Of a stretch of DNA of 64,000 nt, positions 36,436-48,493 are shown one piece after another. Where the stretch lies: contig OZ038312.1 in assembly GCA_964035775.1 (NCBI GenBank), positions 5,813,895-5,877,894 on the forward strand. Direction: 5' to 3'. A program made the position numbers and the translations under genes. The stretch's first letter is position 1. Each line of letters opens with the position of its first letter. The DNA comes from Osedax frankpressi. Taxonomy: Eukaryota; Annelida; Polychaeta; Sabellida; Siboglinidae. The notes beneath the pieces are model-generated. The model was not told where the DNA came from, made no database searches, and worked only from the letters and a program-made list of their open reading frames with translations.

Positions 36436-36618
36436 TCATTCGAAATAGAGTGCATGTACAGTTGCTACAGCGTGCAGACTGGCGTTTGAAAAGCTCGCCT
36501 CCGCGAAATTATCCGAGTCTTTGTCCCAAAGGCAACGACTGTTGAATCGGATTGATTGACCCGAGTTTTGAGTGATCAGCAAATTGCAAATAATCTTGTA
36601 ACGATTGAATTTCATGTC
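36436..36618 (-). CDS. Tctex1 gene last exon
   Basis: Acceptor tgtacag before GACATG, phase 0, 60 codons and TGA. Encodes DMKFNRYKIICNLLITQNSG onward to HALYFE. Confidence 0.95.
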   Translation of the reverse strand, partial: DMKFNRYKIICNLLITQNSGQSIRFNSRCLWDKDSDNFAEASFSNASLHAVATVHALYFE

Positions 36619-37661
36619 CTGTACAGGCAAAGATAAGGATATGAGCCGCTAAGATAGAAAATATTTAGGTGCGACTTGAAGATTTGTTCTTAACAATATA
36701 CAGTTTCTATACTGGTGAGTTGATAGAAAAGAACTTCACTATTTAAAACCTTAACTTTAGCTCTCATGACGTTTGTAATATTTTCAGTAAGCATAGAAAT
36801 CCTTTTCTTTTCGTATTCCTCTCCATCCAGGTAAGACCTGGCCAGTAGGTTATAGAAATTAATATTCTTTGTATATATTGCATATATTGCAATTGTTTAT
36901 TTGCGGATAATAAAAAATTATCTAATTTGACAATTAGCGGTATAGCAGCAAACAATGATTTGAAAAATATAACCTGAATAGATTCAGGTGTTTTTTTTTT
37001 AAATAAAATTATCAATAATAATGTATACTTTTCGAGTTGCACCGTTCATACACTAACTTTAACACATCCTCTAATGTGTTGCGAACTCGACAAGAGTCAA
37101 ACAATTCTACTGTTGAGTTGAACAAATGATAGGTGTTGGAAATCTTATGTTGGCTAGGGGGGCTATGTAAACGGGTAGCGGACCTAGCAATCGACGATCT
37201 GTCGGGTATGAAAATATGTGTTTATTGCAAATGTATAAGGAGTTGGTGTATTATTCATATCGAAGGAATGGGAGAAGATTAATTCAATGATTTGTTGATT
37301 TAGATACTTTGAAGAGTATAATTGCTTAAAGATAGATAAATTGTTAAATGTTACGGGGTTTAGTGAAGATGTAGGAAAACAAAATAGAATTAAGAAAGAT
37401 TCCCACCTGTATCAATTTAAATGATATTAGTTTAACGAAATAGGCCTAGTCGTCAAACGGGTGTTCAGCCATGGAATTCCTCATATGAAGATTTACGCGT
37501 GTATTTTATTTAAACGGGTAACTTGCTATATTTACTGACCCTCCTGCTAAATAACTCGACGAAGTAGCAACTGATGATCTTCGGTGACCTTGAGGAGCAT
37601 ACGACAACCGTCTGTTGGAAACTTGCAAAGCATCATTGATCCTAGACGATCTTCGATGAGG
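36436..37661 (-). CDS. Tctex1-type dynein light chain gene (C-terminal domain plus probable upstream exon)
   Basis: Tctex1 light chains are small dimeric subunits that link dynein intermediate chains to cargo or work in ciliary dyneins. Exons on the minus strand are 37523-37661 (probable), 37058-37109, 36750-36837 and 36436-36618, with matching phases 1, 2 and 0. The certain part begins ELFDSCRVRNTLEDVLK and ends with the hallmark strand SRCLWDKDSDNFAEASFSNA then SLHAVATVHALYFE and stop, the usual end of the family. YKIICNLLITQNSGQSIRF matches the central strand. It looks most like the Tctex1-domain proteins with a Ser/Arg-rich N-terminus (TCTEX1D1/D4, DYNLT5 group) rather than DYNLT1/3, but I cannot fix the orthologue. 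The first exon is not found. The gene is tail-to-tail with SLC25A42. Confidence 0.9.
36750..36837 (-). CDS. Tctex1 gene exon: helix 2 region
   Basis: Acceptor actggccag before GTCTTAC, donor GTTAAG|GTTTTA, phase 2 in and 0 out. Encodes SYLDGEEYEKKRISMLTENI then TNVMRAKVK, fitting the family pattern of a helix ending in ARVK. Confidence 0.85.
37058..37109 (-). CDS. Tctex1 gene exon: helix 1 region
   Basis: Acceptor ctcaacag before TAGAATTG, donor TTAAA|GTTAGT, phase 1 in and 2 out. Encodes ELFDSCRVRNTLEDVLK. Confidence 0.85.
37523..37661 (-). CDS. Probable upstream Ser/Arg-rich exon of the Tctex1 gene
   Basis: A strong acceptor (ccctaccccttatag) opens an uninterrupted 46-codon frame, PHRRSSRINDALQVSNRRLS and on, ending at a possible donor AGCAA|GTTACC in phase 1, which fits the next exon. 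Some Tctex1-domain proteins have such a basic, Ser-rich N-terminus. There is no direct homology to confirm it. Confidence 0.45.
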
Positions 37662-38085
37662 CTATAAGGGGTAGGGAAAGGTCAGAGGTCGAGGTAGCTA
37701 TGCCGAGATACGCAGGATAGTTATATCTATTTTGTAATTATAAAAAACAAATACAAATATTTTAGTAGAAATTTATTTATTGTAAAATGTTATAAAAATA
37801 AAATCTAAATGGTAAGCATACCAATAAAATAAATTACTATTGTCAATATAAAATGTATCCCACGTTTAATAAATGCTTAACATATTTACTGAATAACTTT
37901 AGAGAAGATAATCTTTTTAAATCACTGATTATAGTGAAGTTAAAAATTATCATTACGAACAATGTACAAGGTAGTGAAACTAAATCAGCTGGTTTAGAGA
38001 TATTAGTAGCTAAAACCAGTAATTTACTAGGGATTAACTTCTTTCACATTAACAGAATCCCATCATATGTCTATATCATGTTAGA

Positions 38086-38330
38086 CGTTCCGCAGATACT
38101 TGCAAAGGTTTCGTTGAGACCCTGATCCCGTTTTAGCCTCGTAATGACTCTTAAGATGGCATTTAGTCTCTTGGGTAGTCTTACTAACATGTCCGAGATG
38201 CGAGTTCGGATCCCCGTGTACTTTGAGTTGCGAATGATGCGAGTTCTCACCGATAGAAGGTTCCATGTTATGATGGGACTGCGGGTGTGTGAGAGTGTAT
38301 GTGGTGATAGTTACGTGTGTATGCGCTGAA
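38086..38330 (-). other. Unassigned open, coding-like stretch (minus)
   Basis: In one minus-strand frame the sequence reads NLLSVRTRIIRNSKYTGIRT then RISDMLVRLPKRLNAILRVI and on without a stop for more than 70 codons, with balanced base composition in AT-rich surroundings. It may be a 5' exon of the Tctex1 gene or of another gene. A plus-strand frame (38144-38329) overlaps it, so the strand is uncertain. Confidence 0.3.
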
Positions 38331-41300
38331 GATAGGTGTTGTGGTGTTTGAATGGTATGAGATATCACGGAAATAGGATTCAATTGTTATAGTAGTGCTA
38401 GCTTTCTACAAGGGATGTTCTGTCTAGAAAAGGGTGTGGGATGTTTGAGACGGTGGTTGTTACCGGTATTTTGTGTCTAAATAAACTTTGCAATTCAATT
38501 GTTTTATGGTTTGATGTGGTTGCTATGAAGAGTCACAGGGTTCTATAGATAGTGTACCGGGAGAGTTATGTTGATGATGAGTGAGTGTTTAATGGTGGTG
38601 GACGGTGAACTGTTTACGTTGTGGTGGTTTTCTGTTTAGAAATGTTTTTTAGTAGGTAATATGGGCGTGTTATTATAAATATTGGCGTGTGAAGTGAGGA
38701 TATGTGGGCAGATTGTAAATGATCTTTCACCGAGAACTTACGAAATGTTAATTAATAAATAATATGAATTAAGGGTTATTTGAGGGGTTTTATGTAATTA
38801 ATAAGATAACGCAGTGTGTATTAAGGTTATTTATGAGTTTTTAGAGGAGTGTGTAATATGTGTAATAAAGTATTAATAGTGTTTTAAGTGTTAATAGTTT
38901 TTGTTAATAGTGTTTTAAGGGTTAATAGTTATTTTAGATTTCTCTTTGTGTACATTTTCGAACTCTAAATACAAATTTATTAATACCTGTCTGTTTTTAT
39001 AATAAAATTTTTTTAAAGAAAATATAAAACTATTTGTGTTTATATTTGTTATAATAAAAAATTAAATTGGCTTTTAAAATCATTATTTCGACATCACCGC
39101 CATCGACCTTTGGAATATGCGAATGTCGACCGATATCGTTGGGAAGTAAAGGGTTAAGGATGTTTGAAATAAAGTATGTGATGCAATTTTGGGGATTTAA
39201 GGAATATAAAGAAATTAAGGAATGTATACATTCAGAAAATATATAAAGCTTGTATTAAACTTTTATTAATTGTATTTCAAGGGACATTTAAGTTTGTTTT
39301 TAATATTCATTCACCGATTGTGTTAGGGAGTTTATTATGGTGTATTTAAGTGGTATTTAAATATGCTATTTTAAGTATGCAATAAAGATATTTAAGGAGT
39401 ATTAAAGGTAATTATTAAGGAGTATATTAAAAGGTGTTTGAGGGTGATTAAGGGTATAATATGTGTGTATACAATGGAATTTAAAGATATTTTAAGGTGA
39501 GTATAAGATTATAAAATACATCGGGCTAGATGAATATATTAATATAACCCCAAATTAATGAATTCTTCGGAATTAGTATTAATATAGTATTATGCATGAT
39601 CATATTGAATTCATTAATTAATAATTAATTAATAATTGAATAAATAAATAAATTAATTAATTAATTAGTAAATAATTAATTAACCATAGACATGAATTAA
39701 ATAACGATATATTCTAATACAAGTACAGTATAATCGAATTGTGAATAAGAATCATATATAAAATAGAAAATCATATAATTCAATTATTGAATATATAATT
39801 TAACAATAAATAAACAAAACATACTATAAAGATATTTACACTTGACTATGCACAAAGATATAAATGTACACTATGCAACTGAGTACAGTATAAACTATAC
39901 ACGTGTACAATCTATAATGAAATTATAAATTATACATATATAATTAACACTATTGGAGATATCTAACGGCGTGCATTAACAATATATATTATGCCATGCA
40001 ATAGTGCTTCGGTAGATGTTTACATTAGCATGTGTGTTGGACTAACTTAAACTTTCTACTGGTTCGTCTCTATATAAGTAGTAGAGGTATACCATTATAA
40101 TTGTAAATACATTCATCATATTCGAGGGACAAGTCTACGCTCGTTTTGCAATCGGTTCCTAGTGGTAGGTAGGAACTGTTGCCAAAACTTATTATGGGAT
40201 ATGAGTGACTCTTATAGGAGTATAGGCGCTGAATTTTATTTTAAAAAACGCCCATACTGCTGTCTATCTAGATGAAATAGATATTTGAAGAGGTATAGTG
40301 TCATAAATGGGGTATAAACTTTAAATATCATGGTAAATACGAAATGTATATTATAAAATTAATTTAATTTTGATTTTAAATTTACACAAATAATATACGT
40401 AAATTCATAACGATATATATAATAATCTCATAAAGTAGATATAATATAGTGGATTATATGATATTCCATTATTAGATTGTTTTCATTGAATGATGGAATT
40501 ATGAACCATATCTAATCTAATCTAATATTGGAATATTAAAATAGGATATAATATTGTGATATTATCGGCCCTCATTCTATTTCAAACGTATGTGTGGCTG
40601 TTAGTTGATTGTGGTCACTTACTGGACCTTACAGTAGAGAGTGGACAGGTAATAACTAATTATTAATCAGTAGTATTTACATACGATCAGAAGAAAATGA
40701 CTCACCAATAATAATTTAAATAATACAACCATACATACTTAAATATAGATTTTAATCCTATAATTAAAAGAAACTTATAAGGTGTTGCTCCTATGGATAG
40801 CGATTCTATGTGATATTGTTAGTTATTACGCATATTAATGTATGTGGCTATTTACTATATTATAAAATACAATTCTTTCTGCATGTCTTTGAATATTTTC
40901 AAGGAAAATGCTAAGCAAAATTATTATTTTTTTAATTTTGAAATTATTACACACATCATCTATTATAGGATATCATATTATATAATATCACATTATATAT
41001 CATTACATTATATAACATTATAATACTCTAAATTCAACATAGAAGGTATTATGTTAGGTATTATATAATTTATACTCAAAAGAAATAGTCATGGTTGTCA
41101 GAAGAATAAGATTAATTTACTAAACTAATTAATATTCAAGACTATATTAACTATATATTCTGTGGGGGTAATGTAATCACTCTTCCTTAGTAAAATGAAA
41201 CTTGTTTCACCAAGGTATTATCAAAACCTAGCTAAATAGAAAAATCGATGGGGTATAAAGAGAAGGTACACAATCGAATGTGATCATAGAATCGATATTG

Positions 41301-41585
41301 ATTTATCGCCCACTTATCGAAACAATTGCATGATATTTATGGCAGTGAAACCAACTCGGTGTTGCTATGAAAGATCGTAGAGAAATATCTCTCTTTGCGT
41401 ATAGAAAATAATGAACTGATGACTGGTCTCGTTATTCGTATTCGATCTGCTCATTAACACAAACAGCAAGTGATTTAAACGATACTGTACTTTTTATAAT
41501 ATTATTATTTACTTATTTTGCAATAGAAAATATTAAAATATATTTGTTCGCATCCAATGCATTGGTTGGAATAATAATAACAGGG
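38331..41585. other. Intergenic or intron sequence, no gene seen
   Basis: Plus-strand TG/GA-rich near 38400-39500, then AT-rich. Small open frames (for example 40838-41023) show no homology I know. Confidence 0.5.
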
Positions 41586-44500
41586 TGACATTAACTAATG
41601 CCATTAACTAGCGACATTAACTAGTGACATTAACTAGCGACATTAACTAGTGACATTAATTAGTGACATTAACTAGTGACATTAACTAGTGACATTAACT
41701 AGTGACATTAACTAGTGACATTAACTAGTGACATTAACTAGTGACATTAACTAGTGACATTAACTAGCGACATTAACTAGCGACATTAACTAGTGACATT
41801 AATTAGTGACATTAACTAGTGACATTAACTAGTGACATTAACTAGTGACATTAACTAGTGACATTAACTAGTGACATTAACTAGCGACATTAACTAGTGA
41901 CATTAACTAGTGACATTAACTAGTGACATTAACTAGTGACATTAACTAGTGACATTAACTAGTGACATTAACTAGTGACATTAACTAGTGACATTAACTA
42001 GTGACATTAACTAGTGACATTAACTAGTGACATTAACTAGTGACATTAACTAGTGACATTAACTAGTGACATTAACTAGTGACATTAACTAGTGACATTA
42101 ACTAGTGACATTAACTAGTGACATTAACTAGTGACATTAACTAGTGACATTAACTAGTGACATTAACTAGTGACATTAACTAGTGACATTAACTAGTGAC
42201 ATTAACTAGTGACATTAACTAGTGACATTAACTAGTGACATTAACTAGTGACATTTACTAGTGACATTAACTAGTGACATTAACTAGTGACATTAACTAG
42301 TGACATTAACTAGTGACATTAACTAGTGACATTAACTAGTGACATTAACTAGTGACATTAACTAGTGACATTAACTAGTGACATTAACTAGTGACATTAA
42401 CTAGTGACATTAACTAGTGACATTAACTAGTGACATTAACTAGTGACATTAACTAGTGACATTAACTAGTGACATTAACTAGTGACATTAACTAGTGACA
42501 TTAACTAGTGACATTAACTAGTGACATTAACTAGTGACATTAACTAGTGACATTAACTAGTGACATTAACTAGTGACATTAACTAGTGACATTAACTAGT
42601 GACATTAACTAGTGACATTAACTAGTGACATTAACTAGTGACATTAACTAGTGACATTAACTAGTGACATTAACTAGTGACATTAACTAGTGACATTAAC
42701 TAGTGACATTAACTAGTGACATTAACTAGTGACATTAACTAGTGACATTAACTAGTGACATTAACTAGTGACATTAACTAGTGACATTAACTAGTGACAT
42801 TAACTAGTGACATTAACTAGTGACATTAACTAGTGACATTAACTAGTGACATTAACTAGTGACATTAACTAGTGACATTAACTAGTGACATTAACTAGTG
42901 ACATTAACTAGTGACATTAACTAGTGACATTAACTAGTGACATTAACTAGTGACATTAACTAGTGACATTAACTAGTGACATTAACTAGTGACATTAACT
43001 AGTGACATTAACTAGTGACATTAACTAGTGACATTAACTAGTGACATTAACTAGTGACATTAACTAGTGACATTAACTAGTGACATTAACTAGTGACATT
43101 AACTAGTGACATTAACTAGTGACATTAACTAGTGACATTAACTAGTGACATTAACTAGTGACATTAACTAGTGACATTAACTAGTGACATTAACTAGTGA
43201 CATTAACTAGTGACATTAACTAGTGACATTAACTAGTGACATTAACTAGTGACATTAACTAGTGACATTAACTAGTGACATTAACTAGTGACATTAACTA
43301 GTGACATTAACTAGTGACATTAACTAGTGACATTAACTAGTGACATTAACTAGTGACATTAACTAGTGACATTAACTAGTGACATTAACTAGTGACATTA
43401 ACTAGTGACATTAACTAGTGACATTAACTAGTGACATTAACTAGTGACATTAACTAGTGACATTAACTAGTGACATTAACTAGTGACATTAACTAGTGAC
43501 ATTAACTAGTGACATTAACTAGTGACATTAACTAGTGACATTAACTAGTGACATTAACTAGTGACATTAACTAGTGACATTAACTAGTGACATTAACTAG
43601 TGACATTAACTAGTGACATTAACTAGTGACATTAATTAGCGATATTAACTAGTGACTTTAACTAGTGACATTAACTAGTGACATTAACTAGTGGCATTAA
43701 CTAATGACATTAACTAATGACATTAACTAATGACATTAACTAGTGACATTAACTAGTGACATTAACTAGCGACATTAACTAGTGATATTAACTAATGACA
43801 TTAACTAGCGACATTAACTAGTAATATTAACTAGTGACATTAACTAGCGACATTAACTAGTGATATTAACTAATGACATTAACTAGCGACATTAACTAGT
43901 AATATTAACTAGCGACATTAACTAGTGACATTGACTAGTAACATTAACAAGTGACATTAATTAGTGACATTAACTAGAGACATTAACTAGCGACATTAAC
44001 TAGCGACATTAACTAGTGACATTAACTAATGACATTAATTAGTGACTTTAACTAGTGACATTAACTAGTGACATTAACTAGTGACATTAACTAGTGACAT
44101 TAACTAGTGACATTAACTAGTGACATTAACTAGTGACATTAACTAGTGACATTAACTAGTGACATTAACTAGTAACATTAACAAGTGACATTAATTAGTG
44201 ACATTAACTAGAGACATTAACTAGCGACATTAACTAGCGACATTAACTAGTGACATTAACTAGTGACATTAACTAGTGGCATTAACTAGTGGCATTAACT
44301 AGTGATATTACTAGTGACATTAACTAATGAAATTAACTAATGACATTAACTAGTGACATTAACTAGTGACATTAACTAGTGACATTAACTAGTGGCATTA
44401 ACTAGTGATATTAACTAGTGATTTTAACTAGTGACATTAACTAGTGACATTAACTAGTGGCATTAACTAGGGACATTAATTAGTGACATTAACTAGTGAC

Positions 44501-44717
44501 ATTAACTATTGACATTAACTTGTGATATTAACTAGTGGCATTAACTAGTGACATTAACTAGCGATATTAACTAGTGACATTAACTAGTGACATTAACTAG
44601 TGACATTAACTAGTGATATTACTAGTAACATTAACTAATGACATTAACTAATGACATTAACTAGTGACATTAACTAGTGACATTAATTAGTGGCATTAAC
44701 AAGCGACATTAACTAGC
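41586..44717. repeat. 13-bp minisatellite, about 240 copies over 3.1 kb
   Basis: The unit cattaactagtga holds the palindrome ACTAGT. The core, about 41900-43620, is almost uniform. The left 300 bp and especially the right 1.1 kb carry many variants (agcga, aatga, agtgg, agtaa), some recurring as small blocks. The array has stops in every frame and no coding potential. Confidence 0.97.
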
Positions 44718-44970
44718 CACGTATGTTAGCGGATATTAATAATATTTAGACATCGATGTCAAAATAATCTCATCATGCAGGCGCTATATTATATTTTAAT
44801 ATTACCAATTAATAATATATATTGTCATTCGATATATATGTCGATATATATGTTCATTAACATTATAACGAAAATTTTAATTATAATCCGTACTGATAGT
44901 AGTACAATAATCATGATATATTAATATAATTGTAAAGTAGATATGGTATATTATATATATGTATATTATA

Positions 44971-45015
<45 letters not shown>

Positions 45016-46354
45016 CTACTATATTATAATAATATAAGGTAGTTAATATAGCGAAAATTTGGGCTTAGATTATAGGTGAATTTAAATAAAATAATTAATT
45101 CTTACCGGCAAGGTGCTTACTCTATATAATATAGAATATTATTTAAATAGTATTAATAAATTGGATCTACAAAAATACTCTAAAAATTACAAAGTAATAA
45201 TGAATAGTTGATACGAGATTGTAATGTATCCCCTAGATGTATCCAATAGACCTAATAAATCCCTAGCGAGAAAACTGATGCTAATCATCTGATTGGTTAT
45301 TAGTTTTAACGCAAACACATATTATATTATCAATGAACCCATGATCTATTAAGATGGCAAATTTTCATTTAATTATAATCAATATGTGTATCCTAAGATT
45401 AATTAATAAAAACGGTTCCATAAAATCTACATATTCACTTTATCCATCGAAAATCAATTATATACGATTGATTAAAATTGTCTTATGAAAACCTTGCATA
45501 AGTCTATAGAAGTTAAGAAACAACGACAACTTACATGATCTTGTAACATATACAGATAATGATTACTGTTAATCCATTAATGGATTATGATTTTTTTAAA
45601 TATAAAACAAATATAGTATAACTAAATATAATAATGCTAAAAATTATGTTTTTAATAGATCGAGAAATATATTAGCATTTGCTAGATACTAGTTTAGATA
45701 CTTTCTTATTAAATACATAAATATATTATTATAAATGATTTTATGATTTAAATATGTAATGATAAATAAAATGTATAGATGTCTAGGAAGATCAGATGAA
45801 GATAATAGTAAGTCCTATTTAATGAATATTTCCATATGATTATAATGGTCAGGTTTATAATAATATGTGATGGATTGCTATATATAATCACTAATATACC
45901 TAAAGTAAGAGCATTTGAGTACTAAATTAGTATCGTATTTAATAATTAATTTAATAGAAAATGTAAAACAATTTTAATTGATAAATAGATATTTAATTGG
46001 TGAACTATTATAAAATTAGTTTCATATATTTAATATTATTTGAAGATTTTCTACATGGGGTCTAAAGGAGTATGAATCATATATTATATAATACTTATTC
46101 ATATAAAAGTATCTGTTTGTTATATTTAATATCTATTAATTGCAAATAACACCAGTGTATATTATTATCATAAGCAATACAAATATTGTTATCTTTGATA
46201 AATTTGTAAATAGTATACATAATTTTGATTAGCCATTATTGTAAATAAATAAACCTTGATTGACATGTGTCATATACTACATTCGCAATTTACTTCTCTT
46301 GATTTCTTATCGCTTTAATAATTCCAACAAGATTATAACTACACATTACTAGTA
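44718..46354. other. AT-rich region upstream of the antizyme gene
   Basis: An (AT)n run lies at about 44953-45011. The antizyme 5' UTR and promoter should be here, but I see no element that I can name. In-frame stops (TAA TAA near 46316) precede the start codon. Confidence 0.5.
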
Positions 46355-46449
46355 ATGCTTCTTAGTGCCATACAGGCAATCACTAATTCTGAAAACTTTG
46401 GCCCTGAAAAAAATCAACAGATGCCTTCAATAGAATACGTTAACCCCTG
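46355..46449 (+). CDS. OAZ: Antizyme exon 1: frame 1 start, two candidate ATGs
   Basis: ATG at 46355 begins [21 protein letters not shown] second in-frame ATG at 46421 begins MPSIEYVNP. Donor CCCTG|GTAAGT, phase 2. Human OAZ1 also has two starts, the second beginning MPLLSL. Confidence 0.88.
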
Positions 46450-47198
46450 GTAAGTTTGTTAATTTAGTATTTAAAGATTATTAATAGTATTTATCCATAT
46501 CATTAAATATTTGATAATATTTTAATTATGTTAACATTAAAATTTGATAAATTCACAACAAATATATTATTTATTTAATATATATATCGGTTATTATCTA
46601 TAATATCAATATATTTCTCATTGGCTAGTTAAATTAATGTAATGAATAACTAGACTTATTATTATTACTATTATAGTAAATACTTGGAAAAGTGTTGGAA
46701 ATCATAGAATATAAATTAGATGCAATACCTCACGTTTATTATACCAAGCCCCCTATATCAATATGTAGTAGGATATACATAAACTGTAAATAAGAAATTT
46801 AACAGTTTATATTTATAAATGATACTAACACCGAGCTAAATGAGACAAAGCAAAGTAAATTCTATTAAACCAAACCACGCAAGTAATATAAATGTATATC
46901 AAGCAATACGTTTGAATAGTATATTATGTGTTTATATGTACTGTATACTAATGTCTCCTTTATATATATTGAAATGATATCAAATTATCAATAATAATTA
47001 GTAATCGAAATAGAAAACCAAGTTCTGTTTGTTTTTGAAATATATAGCTTTATTTATCTATTTTGATAATTAATAATTCTGGGATCCCATAATAATCTGC
47101 AATGTGAGATGTTGAAATGGATTATAAAATCTTAATAATCTATCATTATTAAATCTTAATCACTTCTCTCAATTTATTTTTGCTTTATGTGACATTCT

Positions 47199-47237
<39 letters not shown>

Positions 47238-48427
47238 AAATACAATTATTTTGATATACAATCACATATTTTTGTATGCTTATTGAAAAATACGTAAATT
47301 TATAATATAAATTCGTAATTTTTCATAAATTGAAAGAGGAGTAAGTCTTGAAACATCAAATTAATTTTTTTTATATTTTAATCGTTAGTTGTTTATTATT
47401 TTAGTTATTTAATATTACAATATTAATAATTATATTTGTTATCAATAGAGCCTAATAAATAAACATAATACTTAATATTTGCTAATAGTTTGTATAGTGA
47501 AGTTATTTTATAGAAGTATTAATTCATTGATTTATAAAGTTCATTAATGTAAATTTAAAGTTACTATCAAAGATTTTATTTATTTGTTTTTTGACAATAA
47601 GGCTGTTCTATTCATTAATATCCTAGGCCATATATTTATGATAAAGCTTTTTTTTATATCCATAATAGTTTACACTCTTGGTAATATTCTTCTTTGGATT
47701 GTTTATTATATGTTATTTATTATATATTATATTAGTATTATAATAAATAGAATTTTATTGATATAAATAGTGAATCTGAAATATAATTCATCATAAAATT
47801 GTATGAAGTATTATGACGCAATATGAAATATTATGATGTAATATGAAATATTATATTGGCAACTCGGTTTATTTTAATTTGAATACAAATAAACATTAAT
47901 TCTCAAATGTTATCAAACATGATATAAACAACTTCACCGAAGCTTTTCGAGTACTAATTGTTATTGTCAATCTTATTTATGCATTACATAATTGTTTAAA
48001 ATAGTATATTATGTAATATCCATAAATACATTGTGTGTATACTTCATACTAATTATGTCATACTTTTTGCTAGCATATGAGTTTATTATTGAAGATATTA
48101 ATATGTGTAATATGTACATATATAGAAATCCCTCTCCTCTCAGTTACCATACACTTAGTTAACACACTTTCTCCTTTCAATATTTATCTAAACTTTGAGT
48201 AAATATTTACGATGAAACCTCTATTTAGTTATTAACATTAAGGGACATATCTTCTTTCTAGAATTTCACATAATATAATAATTAACTCGTGGGAGACTAG
48301 GGTTTAAATACAATATAGTATTATACACTGGCATGTTAGTTTCCTATCTAGACCCTATTAAATTATAATTTAGGCTATAGAAATACATTTAAATTGCATT
48401 AATATATTATTTAATATATATATATAT

Positions 48428-48493
<66 letters not shown>

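Noticed and set aside
38155-38225. tRNA-derived SINE (gttcggatcc resembles a B box)
   Set aside because: No convincing A box, acceptor stem or tail, and the same bases lie in an open coding-like frame.
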